A DNA stretch of 64,000 bases from DASRAP01 sp964503275. Its GTDB lineage: Bacteria > Gemmatimonadota > Gemmatimonadetes > Gemmatimonadales > Gemmatimonadaceae. The stretch lies in NCBI GenBank assembly GCA_964503275.1, contig CAZCZO010000005.1, positions 1 through 64,000 on the forward strand, in the 5' to 3' direction. The position numbers were made by a program, and so were the translations under genes. Below, piece after piece: positions 16,775 to 26,378 of the stretch; the stretch's first letter is position 1; each line of letters opens with the position of its first letter. The notes beneath the pieces are model-generated. The model ran no database searches and had not been told where the DNA came from. It was given only the letters and a program-made list of their open reading frames with translations.

Positions 16775-17976
16775 CCCGTCCGCTGCTCGTCGTTCGCGAT
16801 GACGTCGCCACCACGCGCCTGGCCCCCTTCGGCACGCTCCGGCCGCTTGGAGCGATGCCCGTCGGACTCTGGCCCATCGCGCAGCGCTGGTCGGCGCAGT
16901 TCCCCGCGCACGCGCTGTGTCTCGGCGGCGTACCGGGCCATCCGCTGATGGTGGACGACATGGATCCGCCGCTCGCCCCGTCGCGACTTCCGGCCGGCTC
17001 GATCGTCGCGGCCTCGCGCGCCGTGATCACGGCGAGCACGCCGATGGCGACCGACGCCTCGGTCTGGACCGTGCACGGCCGCATCGCGGCGGTGACGCTC
17101 GAGCGAGAGACCGATCCGTCGACGCTCGACGACGCTGCGCTGGCCGCCGCAGCGGCGGGCCGGCCCACCGTCGAGCTCACCGGCGCCTGGGTCGACCGGG
17201 CGTGGGACCTGCTGTCGCTCACCGAGCGATACCTCGTCGACGATCTCTCGACCGCCTGCGCAGGCGCCGATGGGGCGCGCGACGGCCGCGTCACGATCCT
17301 CGGATCGCATCCTGTGCGGATCGACCCGAGCGCGTCGCTGGAACCCTTCGTGGTGATCGACGCCACGCGCGGCCCCGTGTGGATCGATGCCGAGGTGTCC
17401 GTCCTCGCGTTCTCGCGGCTGGCCGGTCCTCTGTACCTCGGGCGCGGGACGCAGATGGCCGGCGGTCGGATCGGCGCGTCGATGATCGGCCCGCAGTGCC
17501 GCGTCGCGGGCGAGATCGTGGGCTCGGTCCTGTCGGGCTATGTCAACAAGGCGCACGACGGATTCGTCGGGCACAGCGTGATCGCGCCGTGGGTGAACCT
17601 CGGTGCGGGGACCACGACGAGCAACCTCAAGAACAGCTATGGCACCGTTCGGTCGTGGACTCCCGAGGGGGTCATCGATACCGGGCGGCAGTTCCTCGGC
17701 GCATTGATCGGCGACCACGCGAAGCTGGGGATCGGTACCATGCTGAGCACCGGCTCCGTCATCGGTGTCGGCGCGAACGTGTTCGGCACACGACGCCCGC
17801 CGACGATGGTGCCGGCCTTCGCCTGGGGCGATGCGGAGCCCTTCGCCACCGTGCGGCGTGCGGAGTTCCTGACGGTCGCGTCGCGGGTCATGCAACGCCG
17901 CGGCCCCGCGCCCAGTCCTGCGCAGCTCGAGGCCTTAGCGTCGGTCCATGCCGCGCTGACGCGGGACCCGCGGTGA
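16771..17976 (+). CDS. GlmU-family putative sugar nucleotidyltransferase/acyltransferase
   Basis: The 401-residue protein resembles the alternative GlmU family found mainly in the FCB group. The N-terminal half starts with LAPFGTLRPLGAMPVGLW instead of a standard nucleotidyltransferase motif. The C-terminal half (residues about 190-370) is a left-handed beta-helix of hexapeptide repeats containing WVNLGAGTTTSNLKNSYG and LGALIGDHAKLGIGT. It probably makes UDP-GlcNAc or a related nucleotide sugar. ATG at 16771 overlaps the ManC stop (ATGA). Confidence 0.75.
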   Translation: MTRPLLVVRDDVATTRLAPFGTLRPLGAMPVGLWPIAQRWSAQFPAHALCLGGVPGHPLMVDDMDPPLAPSRLPAGSIVAASRAVITASTPMATDASVWTVHGRIAAVTLERETDPSTLDDAALAAAAAGRPTVELTGAWVDRAWDLLSLTERYLVDDLSTACAGADGARDGRVTILGSHPVRIDPSASLEPFVVIDATRGPVWIDAEVSVLAFSRLAGPLYLGRGTQMAGGRIGASMIGPQCRVAGEIVGSVLSGYVNKAHDGFVGHSVIAPWVNLGAGTTTSNLKNSYGTVRSWTPEGVIDTGRQFLGALIGDHAKLGIGTMLSTGSVIGVGANVFGTRRPPTMVPAFAWGDAEPFATVRRAEFLTVASRVMQRRGPAPSPAQLEALASVHAALTRDPR

Positions 17977-18770
17977 GGATCTCGGTCGTCGGGAGCGGCA
18001 GTCGCGGCAACTGTTTGGTGATCGATGCGGGCACACTGCGCCTCGCCGTGGATGTGGGGTTCGGCCCGCGGGCGACCGCCACACGGCTGCGGGCCGTGGG
18101 CATCGCGCCCGAGTCGGTCGCCGCCGCGGTCCTGACGCACGAACACCAGGATCACGCGCAGGGCGCGCTCGATGCGCGTGAGCGATGGCGGTGGACCCTG
18201 CTGGGCACCGCGGAGACGCTACGGGCCTTGCCCGTGGGCGCGGCCACGGCGCGCCTGCTCCCTACTGCCTACGAGACCGCGCAGTCCGTCGGCGATCTCC
18301 GGATCACGCTGTTCGCGATCCCCCATGACGCGGCCGCCCCTGCCGCCGTGCTGATCGAGGATGCGCGTACCGGCATGCGCGTGGGCATCGCCCACGACTT
18401 GGGCGTCGTCCCGGAGCGCCTGCTCAGCGCGTTCCGCGACCTCGACCTCGCCGTCCTCGAGTCCAATCATGATGTGGAGATGCTTCGCAGCGGGCCGTAC
18501 CCACCGGCGTTGCAGCGGCGCGTCGCGGGCGGCCGAGGGCATTTGAGCAACGCGCAGTGCGCCGCGTGGCTGCGCGAGATCGCCGGCCCGCGCCTCCGGC
18601 ACGTCGTCCTCGCGCATCTCAGTGAGACGAACAATGTGCCGGCCCTCGCGGTGCGCGAAGCGCGTGCCGCACTGGACGCGGTGCGGTGCCGCGCGACCGT
18701 GGTCCCGGCGGACCAGCGCGTGCCAGTCCAGGTGGGCGCCGCGCCCGATCGTCAGTTGGCCCTCTGGTGA
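17973..18770 (+). CDS. MBL-fold metallo-hydrolase, YycJ/WalJ-like
   Basis: The 265-residue protein starts RISVVGSGSRGNCLVID, the typical opening of YycJ/WalJ-type hydrolases. It carries the metal motif THEHQDHAQG (HxHxDH) near residue 50 and later HLSNAQCAAWL and VVLAHLSETNN. These suggest a two-metal phosphodiesterase, possibly a DNA exonuclease. GTG 17973 overlaps the upstream stop as GTGA. It is the last gene of the Roadblock operon. Confidence 0.85.
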   Translation: MRISVVGSGSRGNCLVIDAGTLRLAVDVGFGPRATATRLRAVGIAPESVAAAVLTHEHQDHAQGALDARERWRWTLLGTAETLRALPVGAATARLLPTAYETAQSVGDLRITLFAIPHDAAAPAAVLIEDARTGMRVGIAHDLGVVPERLLSAFRDLDLAVLESNHDVEMLRSGPYPPALQRRVAGGRGHLSNAQCAAWLREIAGPRLRHVVLAHLSETNNVPALAVREARAALDAVRCRATVVPADQRVPVQVGAAPDRQLALW

Positions 18771-18850
18771 CCCTCCTCACACGGGGGTATCTTTAGGGAT
18801 GGGCGGCGATTGGTCCGTGAGGACCGCAACGGCCCGCGCTCGCTCGGCGT

Positions 18851-19258
18851 ATGTCGAAGGACTGGACCACGCCCGTTCGCTCTCCGACCCGCGACCTCAT
18901 GACGCTGTGCCCGCCCCGCTTCGGCGTGTTCCGCCTGAGCACCCTCCTCGCGAGTGTGCTGGCGTTGCTCGTCGTGACGTTCGGGTCGGCCTCCGTCGAC
19001 GTGTACCGGCCGATCGCGCCGCCGTCCTCCAACTGGACCGAGGTCCCGACGGAGGAGCTGACGCAGCACGGTGCGACCGTCAAGGCGGCCGCGGTGTCGC
19101 GGACCGAGCGAGGCCGCGAGCGTTCTGCCCCCGGGCGCGCCGTGGTGCCGCCCGCGCTGCGTGTGGTCGTCGTGGCATCCTCGTTGCGTCCCCCTGCGTC
19201 CCGTCAGCTGCGGCCGATGGATTTCGCCGGGGCGGCGCCGCGCCCGCTGCGCTGTTGA
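18851..19258 (+). CDS. Small hypothetical protein with one hydrophobic segment
   Basis: The 135-residue open frame has a hydrophobic stretch (residues about 32-52, STLLASVLALLVVTFGS) that could be a signal anchor, then a low-complexity Ala/Arg/Pro-rich tail. An internal ATG at 18899 may be the real start. A hairpin at 19269-19305, just after the stop, supports it as a separate unit. A TATCTT element upstream (about 18789) may be a -10. I recognise no domain; it could be spurious in this GC-rich setting. Confidence 0.4.
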   Translation: MSKDWTTPVRSPTRDLMTLCPPRFGVFRLSTLLASVLALLVVTFGSASVDVYRPIAPPSSNWTEVPTEELTQHGATVKAAAVSRTERGRERSAPGRAVVPPALRVVVVASSLRPPASRQLRPMDFAGAAPRPLRC

Positions 19259-19268
19259 GCTGAGCCGC

Positions 19269-19305
19269 CCCGCCGTCGCCTGCGGTCCGACCGCGCGACG
19301 GCGGG
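19269..19305 (+). terminator. Hairpin downstream of the 18851 gene
   Basis: CCCGCCGTCGC (19269-19279) pairs perfectly with GCGACGGCGGG (19295-19305) around a 15-base loop. There is no T run, so it may be a weak terminator or an RNA-stabilising stem. It separates the small hypothetical gene from the SulP gene. Confidence 0.45.
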
Positions 19306-19392
19306 CGTGTGGCCCCCATGACTCGTTCCGCCATGTCGGCGTCCCGAACCACTTCGGGGCGGCCTGTCTCGTGGCCCCTCTGTCCATCGCCT

Positions 19393-21027
19393 ATGCCTGA
19401 CGTGTTGCTCACTCCACCCCCGGGGATCGCCGATCCTTCGCCGCCGCGTCCCGCGCGGCTCCCTGATGATCCCGACTACGCCCCGCTGGACTACGAGACC
19501 CCCTGGTCCGTGGACCTGCGCGCCTCCGTGGTGGTCCTGTTGGTCGCCCTGCCCCTGTGTCTGGGCATCGCCCTCGCCTCGGGGGCGCCACTCGCCTCGG
19601 GCCTGATCGCGGGTGTCGTCGGCGGGATCATCGTCGGCGCGATCAGCGGGTCCGCCCTGATGGTCTCCGGTCCCGCGGCCGGACTCACGGCCATCGTCAT
19701 CGTGGCGATCGGCCAACTGGGGTTCCCGGCCTTCCTGACGGCGGTGGTGATCGCGGGCGTCATGCAAGTGGGGCTGAGCATCGCCCGGGCCGGCATCATC
19801 GGGTACTACTTCCCCAGTGCCGTGATCAAGGGGATGCTCGCGGCGATCGGCATCATCCTGATCCTCAAGCAGGTCCCGCATGCGCTGGGCAACGACTCGA
19901 GCTACATCGGGGACGAGTCCTTCCAGCAGGCCAACGCCGAGAATACCTTCTCGGCGCTCGGCGACACCCTGGCCCGGATCGAACCCGGCGCGGCGTTGAT
20001 CGCCCTGCTGTCGCTGAGCGTCCTCGTGCTCTGGGACAACAAGCGATTCAAGCAGCTCAAGCGCGTGCCGGCGCCGCTCGTGGTGGTGCTGCTGGGCGTG
20101 GGGTTGAACGCGTTGTATGCGGTGGTCCAGCCGGGGTGGCAACTGACGGATCTGCATCTGGTGGGATTGCCGGTCGCGTCGAGCCTGTCGGACTACAGCG
20201 CGTTCTTCGCGTTCCCTGACCTCTCCGCGGTCGTGCGTCCCGAGGTCTGGAAGGTGGCCGTCACCTTGGCGATCGTGGCGTCACTCGAGACGCTGCTCAG
20301 TCTGGATGCCACCGACAAGATGGATCCGTACAAGCGGGAATCGGACACGAATCGCGAGCTGCTCGCGCAGGGGGTGGGCAATTCCGTCTCCGGCCTGATC
20401 GGCGGCCTCCCGATCACGGGCGTCATCGTGCGGTCGGCGGCGAACATCGATGCGGGGGCGCGGACGAAGCGCTCGACCATCGCGCACGGCGTCCTGCTCC
20501 TGCTCTGCATCGTCGCGATCCCGAAGCTGCTCAACCTCATCCCGTTGGCCGCGCTCGCGGCGATCCTGCTGTACACGGGCTACAAGCTGGCGAACCCCGT
20601 GCTGTGGAAGACCGCGTGGCGCCTCGGCCCCTCGCAGTTCATCCCCTTCTCGGTCACGGTCGTGGCGATCGTGCTCACGGACCTGTTGACGGGTATCGCG
20701 GTCGGCATGGGCGTGGGCCTGTTCTCGATCCTGTATCAATCGCTGCGCGAGCCGGCGCTGCGCCGCGTGAATTCGAAGGATGCGGTCCTCCAGCGGTTCG
20801 TGTTGCCGGACCATGCCACGTTCCTGATGAAGGCGAACATCGAACGCACGCTCGAAGAGTTCCCGCCGGACTCCCGGATCGAGATCGACGGCCGCAAGTG
20901 CACGAAGATCGACTACGACGTGCTCGAACTCCTGCAGGACTACAAGATCACCTCGCGCCTGCGCAACATCGACTTCCGGCTCGTCGGCGTCCCTGACCTG
21001 CCCTCCACTCCCGCCCACAAGCACTGA
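19393..21027 (+). CDS. SulP-family anion transporter (probable bicarbonate transporter)
   Basis: The 544-residue inner-membrane protein has the SulP core with many hydrophobic helices between residues about 35 and 450. The early part reads VVVLLVALPLCLGIALASGA and GSALMVSGPAAGLTAIV. A short STAS-like segment lies at the C-terminus (residues about 470-540). SulP proteins move sulfate, bicarbonate or other anions. The carbonic anhydrase 2 bases downstream argues for bicarbonate, as in BicA-type systems. ATG at 19393 is chosen because it opens a sensible cytoplasmic N-terminus before the first helix. Confidence 0.88.
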   Translation: MPDVLLTPPPGIADPSPPRPARLPDDPDYAPLDYETPWSVDLRASVVVLLVALPLCLGIALASGAPLASGLIAGVVGGIIVGAISGSALMVSGPAAGLTAIVIVAIGQLGFPAFLTAVVIAGVMQVGLSIARAGIIGYYFPSAVIKGMLAAIGIILILKQVPHALGNDSSYIGDESFQQANAENTFSALGDTLARIEPGAALIALLSLSVLVLWDNKRFKQLKRVPAPLVVVLLGVGLNALYAVVQPGWQLTDLHLVGLPVASSLSDYSAFFAFPDLSAVVRPEVWKVAVTLAIVASLETLLSLDATDKMDPYKRESDTNRELLAQGVGNSVSGLIGGLPITGVIVRSAANIDAGARTKRSTIAHGVLLLLCIVAIPKLLNLIPLAALAAILLYTGYKLANPVLWKTAWRLGPSQFIPFSVTVVAIVLTDLLTGIAVGMGVGLFSILYQSLREPALRRVNSKDAVLQRFVLPDHATFLMKANIERTLEEFPPDSRIEIDGRKCTKIDYDVLELLQDYKITSRLRNIDFRLVGVPDLPSTPAHKH

Positions 21028-21029
21028 CC

Positions 21030-21725
21030 ATGAAAGAGATCGAGCGTCTGTTCGCCAACAACCGCGCGTGGTCCGAGGCCATGCGTGAGTCCGACCCGGA
21101 GTATTTCGCGCGCCGCTCCTCGGGGCAGTCCCCCCAGTTCTTCTTCATCGGGTGCTCGGACAGCCGGGTGCCCACCGAGATGATGACCGGCGCGCACCCC
21201 GGGGAGATCTTCTCGATGCGGAACATCGCGAATCAGGCCGCACCGTCGGACCTGTCGTTCCTCTCCGCGTTGGAGTACGCCATCGACTTCCTCGATGTCA
21301 AGCACGTCATCGTCTGCGGGCACTACAAGTGCGGGGGCGTGCTCGCGGCGATGGCCGGCATGGACCACGGCATGGTGGACCACTGGCTGACGGGGATCCG
21401 CGACATCATCCGCATGTACCGCGGCGAACTGGACGGGCTGGCGGAGGACGAACGGGGGCGCCGCCTCGTGCAGCTCAACGTGCTCGAGCAGGTGTACAAC
21501 GTGTCGCGCACGCCGGTGGTGCAGCGCGCCTGGGAGCGGGGGCGTCGGCCGGTGATCACGGGCGTGGTCTACAGCCTCGAAGATGGTCTGCTCGATCCGC
21601 TCGTCACGAATGTGGCGTCGCTCGAGGACGTGGACACGATGCTGCCGCACGCCATCACGGACACGACCAGCCGGGCCATGCGGGACCGCCGGACCCGCGA
21701 GGTGTTGGCAGCGGTGGGACGCTAG
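21030..21725 (+). CDS. Beta-class carbonic anhydrase
   Basis: The enzyme interconverts CO2 and bicarbonate. The 231-residue protein has all zinc-site motifs: CSDSRVPTE (Cys, Asp-Arg pair) and CGHYKCGG (His, Cys). GEIFSMRNIANQ lies between them. It starts 2 bases after the SulP stop, so the two are surely cotranscribed and probably work together: the transporter moves bicarbonate and the anhydrase equilibrates it. Confidence 0.95.
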   Translation: MKEIERLFANNRAWSEAMRESDPEYFARRSSGQSPQFFFIGCSDSRVPTEMMTGAHPGEIFSMRNIANQAAPSDLSFLSALEYAIDFLDVKHVIVCGHYKCGGVLAAMAGMDHGMVDHWLTGIRDIIRMYRGELDGLAEDERGRRLVQLNVLEQVYNVSRTPVVQRAWERGRRPVITGVVYSLEDGLLDPLVTNVASLEDVDTMLPHAITDTTSRAMRDRRTREVLAAVGR

Positions 21726-21768
21726 CGTCAGGGGCGTGCCGGCGCGCGCGTCGGCACGCCCCTGACGC
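21725..21768. terminator. Strong hairpin after carbonic anhydrase gene
   Basis: A perfect 17-bp stem (21725-21741 with 21752-21768) around a 10-base GC-rich loop begins at the last base of the carbonic anhydrase stop codon. There is no T run in either direction. It lies between two convergent operons and probably ends or protects the plus-strand transcript. Confidence 0.65.
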
Positions 21769-21771
21769 AGG

Positions 21772-21812
21772 CACGAACGCCCCGGTGGACGAGGTCCACC
21801 GGGGCGTTCGTG
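21772..21812. terminator. Second strong hairpin between convergent operons
   Basis: A perfect 19-bp stem (21772-21790 with 21794-21812) has a 3-base loop. It stands 22 bases from the groEL stop and 4 bases from the first hairpin. It probably marks the 3' end of the groESL transcript. A T run is lacking, as is common in very GC-rich terminators. Confidence 0.65.
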
Positions 21813-21833
21813 TCGTGCGGAGACCGCGTGGGC

Positions 21834-23465
<1,632 letters not shown>

Positions 23466-23512
23466 GGATGTTGATCCGGGTGGAGAGTAAGAGTGGTGGG
23501 ACGAAGCGCGGC

Positions 23513-23821
23513 TCAGCCGATGACGGCGAGCACGTCGCTCTCGCGGAGGATCAGGCGCTGCTCGCCCTCGATCGTGACCTCCGTGCCGCTGTACTTCCCA
23601 TAGAGGACCTTGTCCCCGACCTTGACCTCGAGCGGGACGCGCTTGCCATCCTCGAACCGGCCCGGGCCGACGGCGATGATCTCGCCCTGCTGCGGCTTCT
23701 CCTTGGCGGTGTCGGGGATGTACAGCCCCCCACGCATGGTCTCCGCTTCCTCGAGCGGCTTGATCACCACTCGGTCGGCCAGCGGGGCCACCTTTGCTGC
23801 GGTCGCATTGTTCGTAGCCAT
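23513..23821 (-). CDS. groES: Co-chaperonin GroES (10 kDa)
   Basis: GroES caps the GroEL chamber. The 102-residue protein has PLADRVVIKPLEEAE, the mobile loop MRGGLYIPDTAKEKPQ and GDKVLYGKYSGTEV. ATG at 23821 has a strong ribosome-binding site (GGAGGGAGG) upstream. The transcript should start near 23910, within the CIRCE operator region. Confidence 0.97.
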   Translation of the reverse strand: MATNNATAAKVAPLADRVVIKPLEEAETMRGGLYIPDTAKEKPQQGEIIAVGPGRFEDGKRVPLEVKVGDKVLYGKYSGTEVTIEGEQRLILRESDVLAVIG

Positions 23822-23882
23822 CGAGTTTCCTCCCTCCATCAACGTGGGAACACGGTGGAGAAATGTTGAAGGTGATTGGTCG

Positions 23883-23909
23883 CTAGCACTCACCGTCGGC
23901 GAGTGCCAA
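23883..23909 (-). promoter_or_regulatory. CIRCE operator (HrcA binding site)
   Basis: On the plus strand CTAGCACTC, a 9-base spacer and GAGTGCCAA match the CIRCE consensus TTAGCACTC-N9-GAGTGCTAA with two mismatches. It lies just downstream of the -10 box of the groES promoter, where HrcA repression is expected. HrcA itself is not in the window. Confidence 0.93.
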
Positions 23910-23916
23910 CAGGAGA

Positions 23917-23945
23917 AGTATATGCGCCCATCGCGCCGCTGTCAA
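23917..23945 (-). promoter_or_regulatory. Strong sigma-70 promoter of groESL
   Basis: The minus strand has a perfect TTGACA (23945-23940), a 17-base spacer and TATACT (23922-23917). An AT-rich tract upstream (about 23950-23975) could act as an UP element. The predicted transcription start is near 23910, at the edge of CIRCE. Confidence 0.9.
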
Positions 23946-24011
23946 GCAGCGCAAGTTATTGAAAATCAACAATTTACGCAGTGCCGCCCCGCCGGGAACG
24001 GCTCGCCGGAG

Positions 24012-24788
24012 CTACGCGCCCTCGAGATACTCCCACGCCAGGCGCAACCCGACCAACGTCAGCTCCGGGACCACCAGCTCGATGCGCCGGCACAGCGGCG
24101 CCAGCACCTCAGCGAGCCCGCCCGTCGCGATCACATAGGGGACCGCGCCGGTCGGCCAGGCGTCGCAGATCCTGTCCACGATGCCGTCGATCATCGCGGC
24201 ATTCCCGAACATCACCCCCGACCGGATCGCTTCGTCGGTCCGACGCCCGATCACCCGGGGCGGCGCCTCGAGCTCGGTCGCGCTCAGCTTGGCGGTACGT
24301 CGAAACAGAGTCTCCGCCGAGGTCCGCACGCCGGGCGCGATGACCCCGCCGACGAAGACCCCGGCCGCCGTGATGCAGTCGAAGGTCGTCGCGGTGCCGA
24401 GATCCACGACGATGCAGTCGCGCCCGTACAGGCGGCTGGCCGCGAGCGTGTTGATCACCCGATCCGCCCCGACCGCGTGCGGTTCATCCACCTCCAGTAC
24501 GATCGGGAGCGCGGACCCCGCCCCGATGAGGCGCGACGGGGCACCCGTCAGCGCGACCGCGCCGTCGCGCAGCGGCGTCGTGACCCCTGGGACGACCGAG
24601 CCGATCGCCACGCCGGTCACGCGAGACGGCGCGACCTCGACCCGCTGCAGGAGACCCGCGAGCAACAGCGCGAACTCGTCGCGGGTGCGCGGGATCTCGG
24701 TCATCACCCGCCACTGCGCGAGCAGCCGGTCGCCCGCGAAGAGGCCCAGCGTGGTCTCGGTGTTCCCTACATCGGCGACCAGAAGCAT
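24012..24788 (-). CDS. coaX: Type III pantothenate kinase
   Basis: CoaX phosphorylates pantothenate, the first step of coenzyme A synthesis. The 258-residue protein has the phosphate loop VADVGNTETTLGLF, GADRVINTLAAS and VVDLGTATTFDCI, all signature of type III enzymes. ATG at 24788 starts directly before the P-loop strand as usual. It lies 25 bases after birA, a common pairing. Confidence 0.95.
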   Translation of the reverse strand: MLLVADVGNTETTLGLFAGDRLLAQWRVMTEIPRTRDEFALLLAGLLQRVEVAPSRVTGVAIGSVVPGVTTPLRDGAVALTGAPSRLIGAGSALPIVLEVDEPHAVGADRVINTLAASRLYGRDCIVVDLGTATTFDCITAAGVFVGGVIAPGVRTSAETLFRRTAKLSATELEAPPRVIGRRTDEAIRSGVMFGNAAMIDGIVDRICDAWPTGAVPYVIATGGLAEVLAPLCRRIELVVPELTLVGLRLAWEYLEGA

Positions 24789-24813
24789 CAGGATCCCCAA
24801 GTGTCGCGGCGCA

Positions 24814-25566
24814 TCAAGCGTCCGCGAGGATGACGTGACCGGAGCGGCAGTGGACCGGACCATCGACGGTGTCGACGATCAGGGCGCCGGCGGCACTGAG
24901 GCCTGCGACGCGACCGACTGCCGGGGACAAGATACTGCGACCGGCCAGAAGGTCGCGGCTGCGCCACGCCGCCAACTCCGTGACCGACAGGCTCGGCTGA
25001 TCGAGGGTCGCCGCGCCCCACAGCGCGGGCAGCACGGCGTCGAGGACCTCGAGCCGGGTGCTGCCCGGACGCAGCGCCGAGACCTGAGCGTCCGTATCGC
25101 GGGGCGCCTCGCGCACGTTGATACCGACACCGACAACCACCCAGTCCGGCCGGGTGCCGCGCCACCGCGCCTCGCAGAGGATGCCCGCGACCTTGCCGAC
25201 CGCGTCGAAGACATCGTTGGGCCACTTGAGCCGAAGCGGCGTACGGCTCCAGGCCCCGAGCGCTGTAGCCAGCGCGAGCCCAACGCGGACCGAGAGCAAT
25301 TCCACCGCCACGGCCTGCGACGGCCGGACGATCACCGACACCAAGACCGCGCCCCCCGGGGGCGCCGACCAGCGACCGCCACTGCGCCCGCGCCCCGCCG
25401 TCTGCACGTCCGCGAGCACGACCGCCCCCGCGGCCGCGCCGGCGGCAGCGGCCGCGTGCGCCGCGTCCATGGTCGAGGCGATCGCCCCGTGCAGCTGCAC
25501 TGCGGGCAGGCGCCAGCGCTGCGCGAGCGTGGCGGCGTCGACGCCATCGTAGCGCGCGATCGTCAC
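24814..25566 (-). CDS. birA: Biotin-[acetyl-CoA-carboxylase] ligase
   Basis: The enzyme attaches biotin to carrier proteins through biotinyl-AMP. The 250-residue product has ADVQTAGRGRSGGRW (biotinyl-AMP loop), LKWPNDVF and VVVGVGINV. It lacks the N-terminal helix-turn-helix of E. coli BirA, so it should be a ligase only and not a repressor. GTG 25566 overlaps the uppP stop as GTGA. Confidence 0.93.
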   Translation of the reverse strand: MTIARYDGVDAATLAQRWRLPAVQLHGAIASTMDAAHAAAAAGAAAGAVVLADVQTAGRGRSGGRWSAPPGGAVLVSVIVRPSQAVAVELLSVRVGLALATALGAWSRTPLRLKWPNDVFDAVGKVAGILCEARWRGTRPDWVVVGVGINVREAPRDTDAQVSALRPGSTRLEVLDAVLPALWGAATLDQPSLSVTELAAWRSRDLLAGRSILSPAVGRVAGLSAAGALIVDTVDGPVHCRSGHVILADA

Positions 25567-26378
25567 CCGCCCCGTGCGCTGAGCAACCACAGGATACCGA
25601 CGCCGAGCGCCACGCGATACACCGCGAACACCCCATACCCGTTGGCGCGCACGTAGCGCAGCAGCACCGCGATCGCGAGCCACCCGCTCACCGCCGCCGC
25701 GCCGATCCCAGCGAGCAGCGGCAGTGGGGAGCTCAGCTGGGTGAGCGCATCGGGCGTCTTGACGACGGCCGCCGCGACCGTGATGGGCATCGACAACAAG
25801 AACGAGAACACCGCCGCGCTGCCACGATCGAGGCCGAGCGCACGACCCGCCGTGATCGTGGCCCCCGAGCGCGAGACGCCTGGAATGAGGGCCGCGACCT
25901 GCGCGAGCCCCACCAGGAGCGCGTCCCGCATCTGCATGCTGCCCAGGGCGCGGCGCGACGCCGCCCAGCGGTCCACCGCCCACAGCAGCAGGCCCGCCGC
26001 GATCAGCATCGCGGCCGTCAGCGCAGGGGCGCGAAAGACCGTCTCGGCGTAGTCGTCCAAGAGGAGCCCCGCGACCGCCGCCGGGATGGTCCCGATGACC
26101 AGAAAGCGGACCCGGCGCTCCTCGTCGTCGCGCGCGCGACCGGCGGCGCGAAGGACGCGCCACCCCGCGCGGGTCAACAGCACCCACTCGCGGCGGAAAT
26201 ACCAGAGCACCGCTGTCAGGGTCCCGAGATGGAGTGCGACGTCGAACGCCAGTCCGGGCGCCGGCCAGCCGAGCAGCCACGGCGCGAGCGAGAGGTGCGC
26301 GCTCGAGCTGATCGGCAGGAACTCCGCGAGTCCCTGGACCAGCCCGAGCACGACGGCCTGCCACACGGAGAGCTCCAT
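25563..26378 (-). CDS. uppP: Undecaprenyl-diphosphatase UppP/BacA
   Basis: The enzyme dephosphorylates undecaprenyl pyrophosphate to recycle the lipid carrier for cell-wall synthesis. The 271-residue polytopic membrane protein has both signature motifs: LVQGLAEFLPISSSAHL near residue 15 and PGVSRSGATIT near residue 160. Overproduction of this family gives bacitracin resistance. Its ATG shares a base with the bshA stop (TGATG). Confidence 0.96.
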   Translation of the reverse strand: MELSVWQAVVLGLVQGLAEFLPISSSAHLSLAPWLLGWPAPGLAFDVALHLGTLTAVLWYFRREWVLLTRAGWRVLRAAGRARDDEERRVRFLVIGTIPAAVAGLLLDDYAETVFRAPALTAAMLIAAGLLLWAVDRWAASRRALGSMQMRDALLVGLAQVAALIPGVSRSGATITAGRALGLDRGSAAVFSFLLSMPITVAAAVVKTPDALTQLSSPLPLLAGIGAAAVSGWLAIAVLLRYVRANGYGVFAVYRVALGVGILWLLSARGG

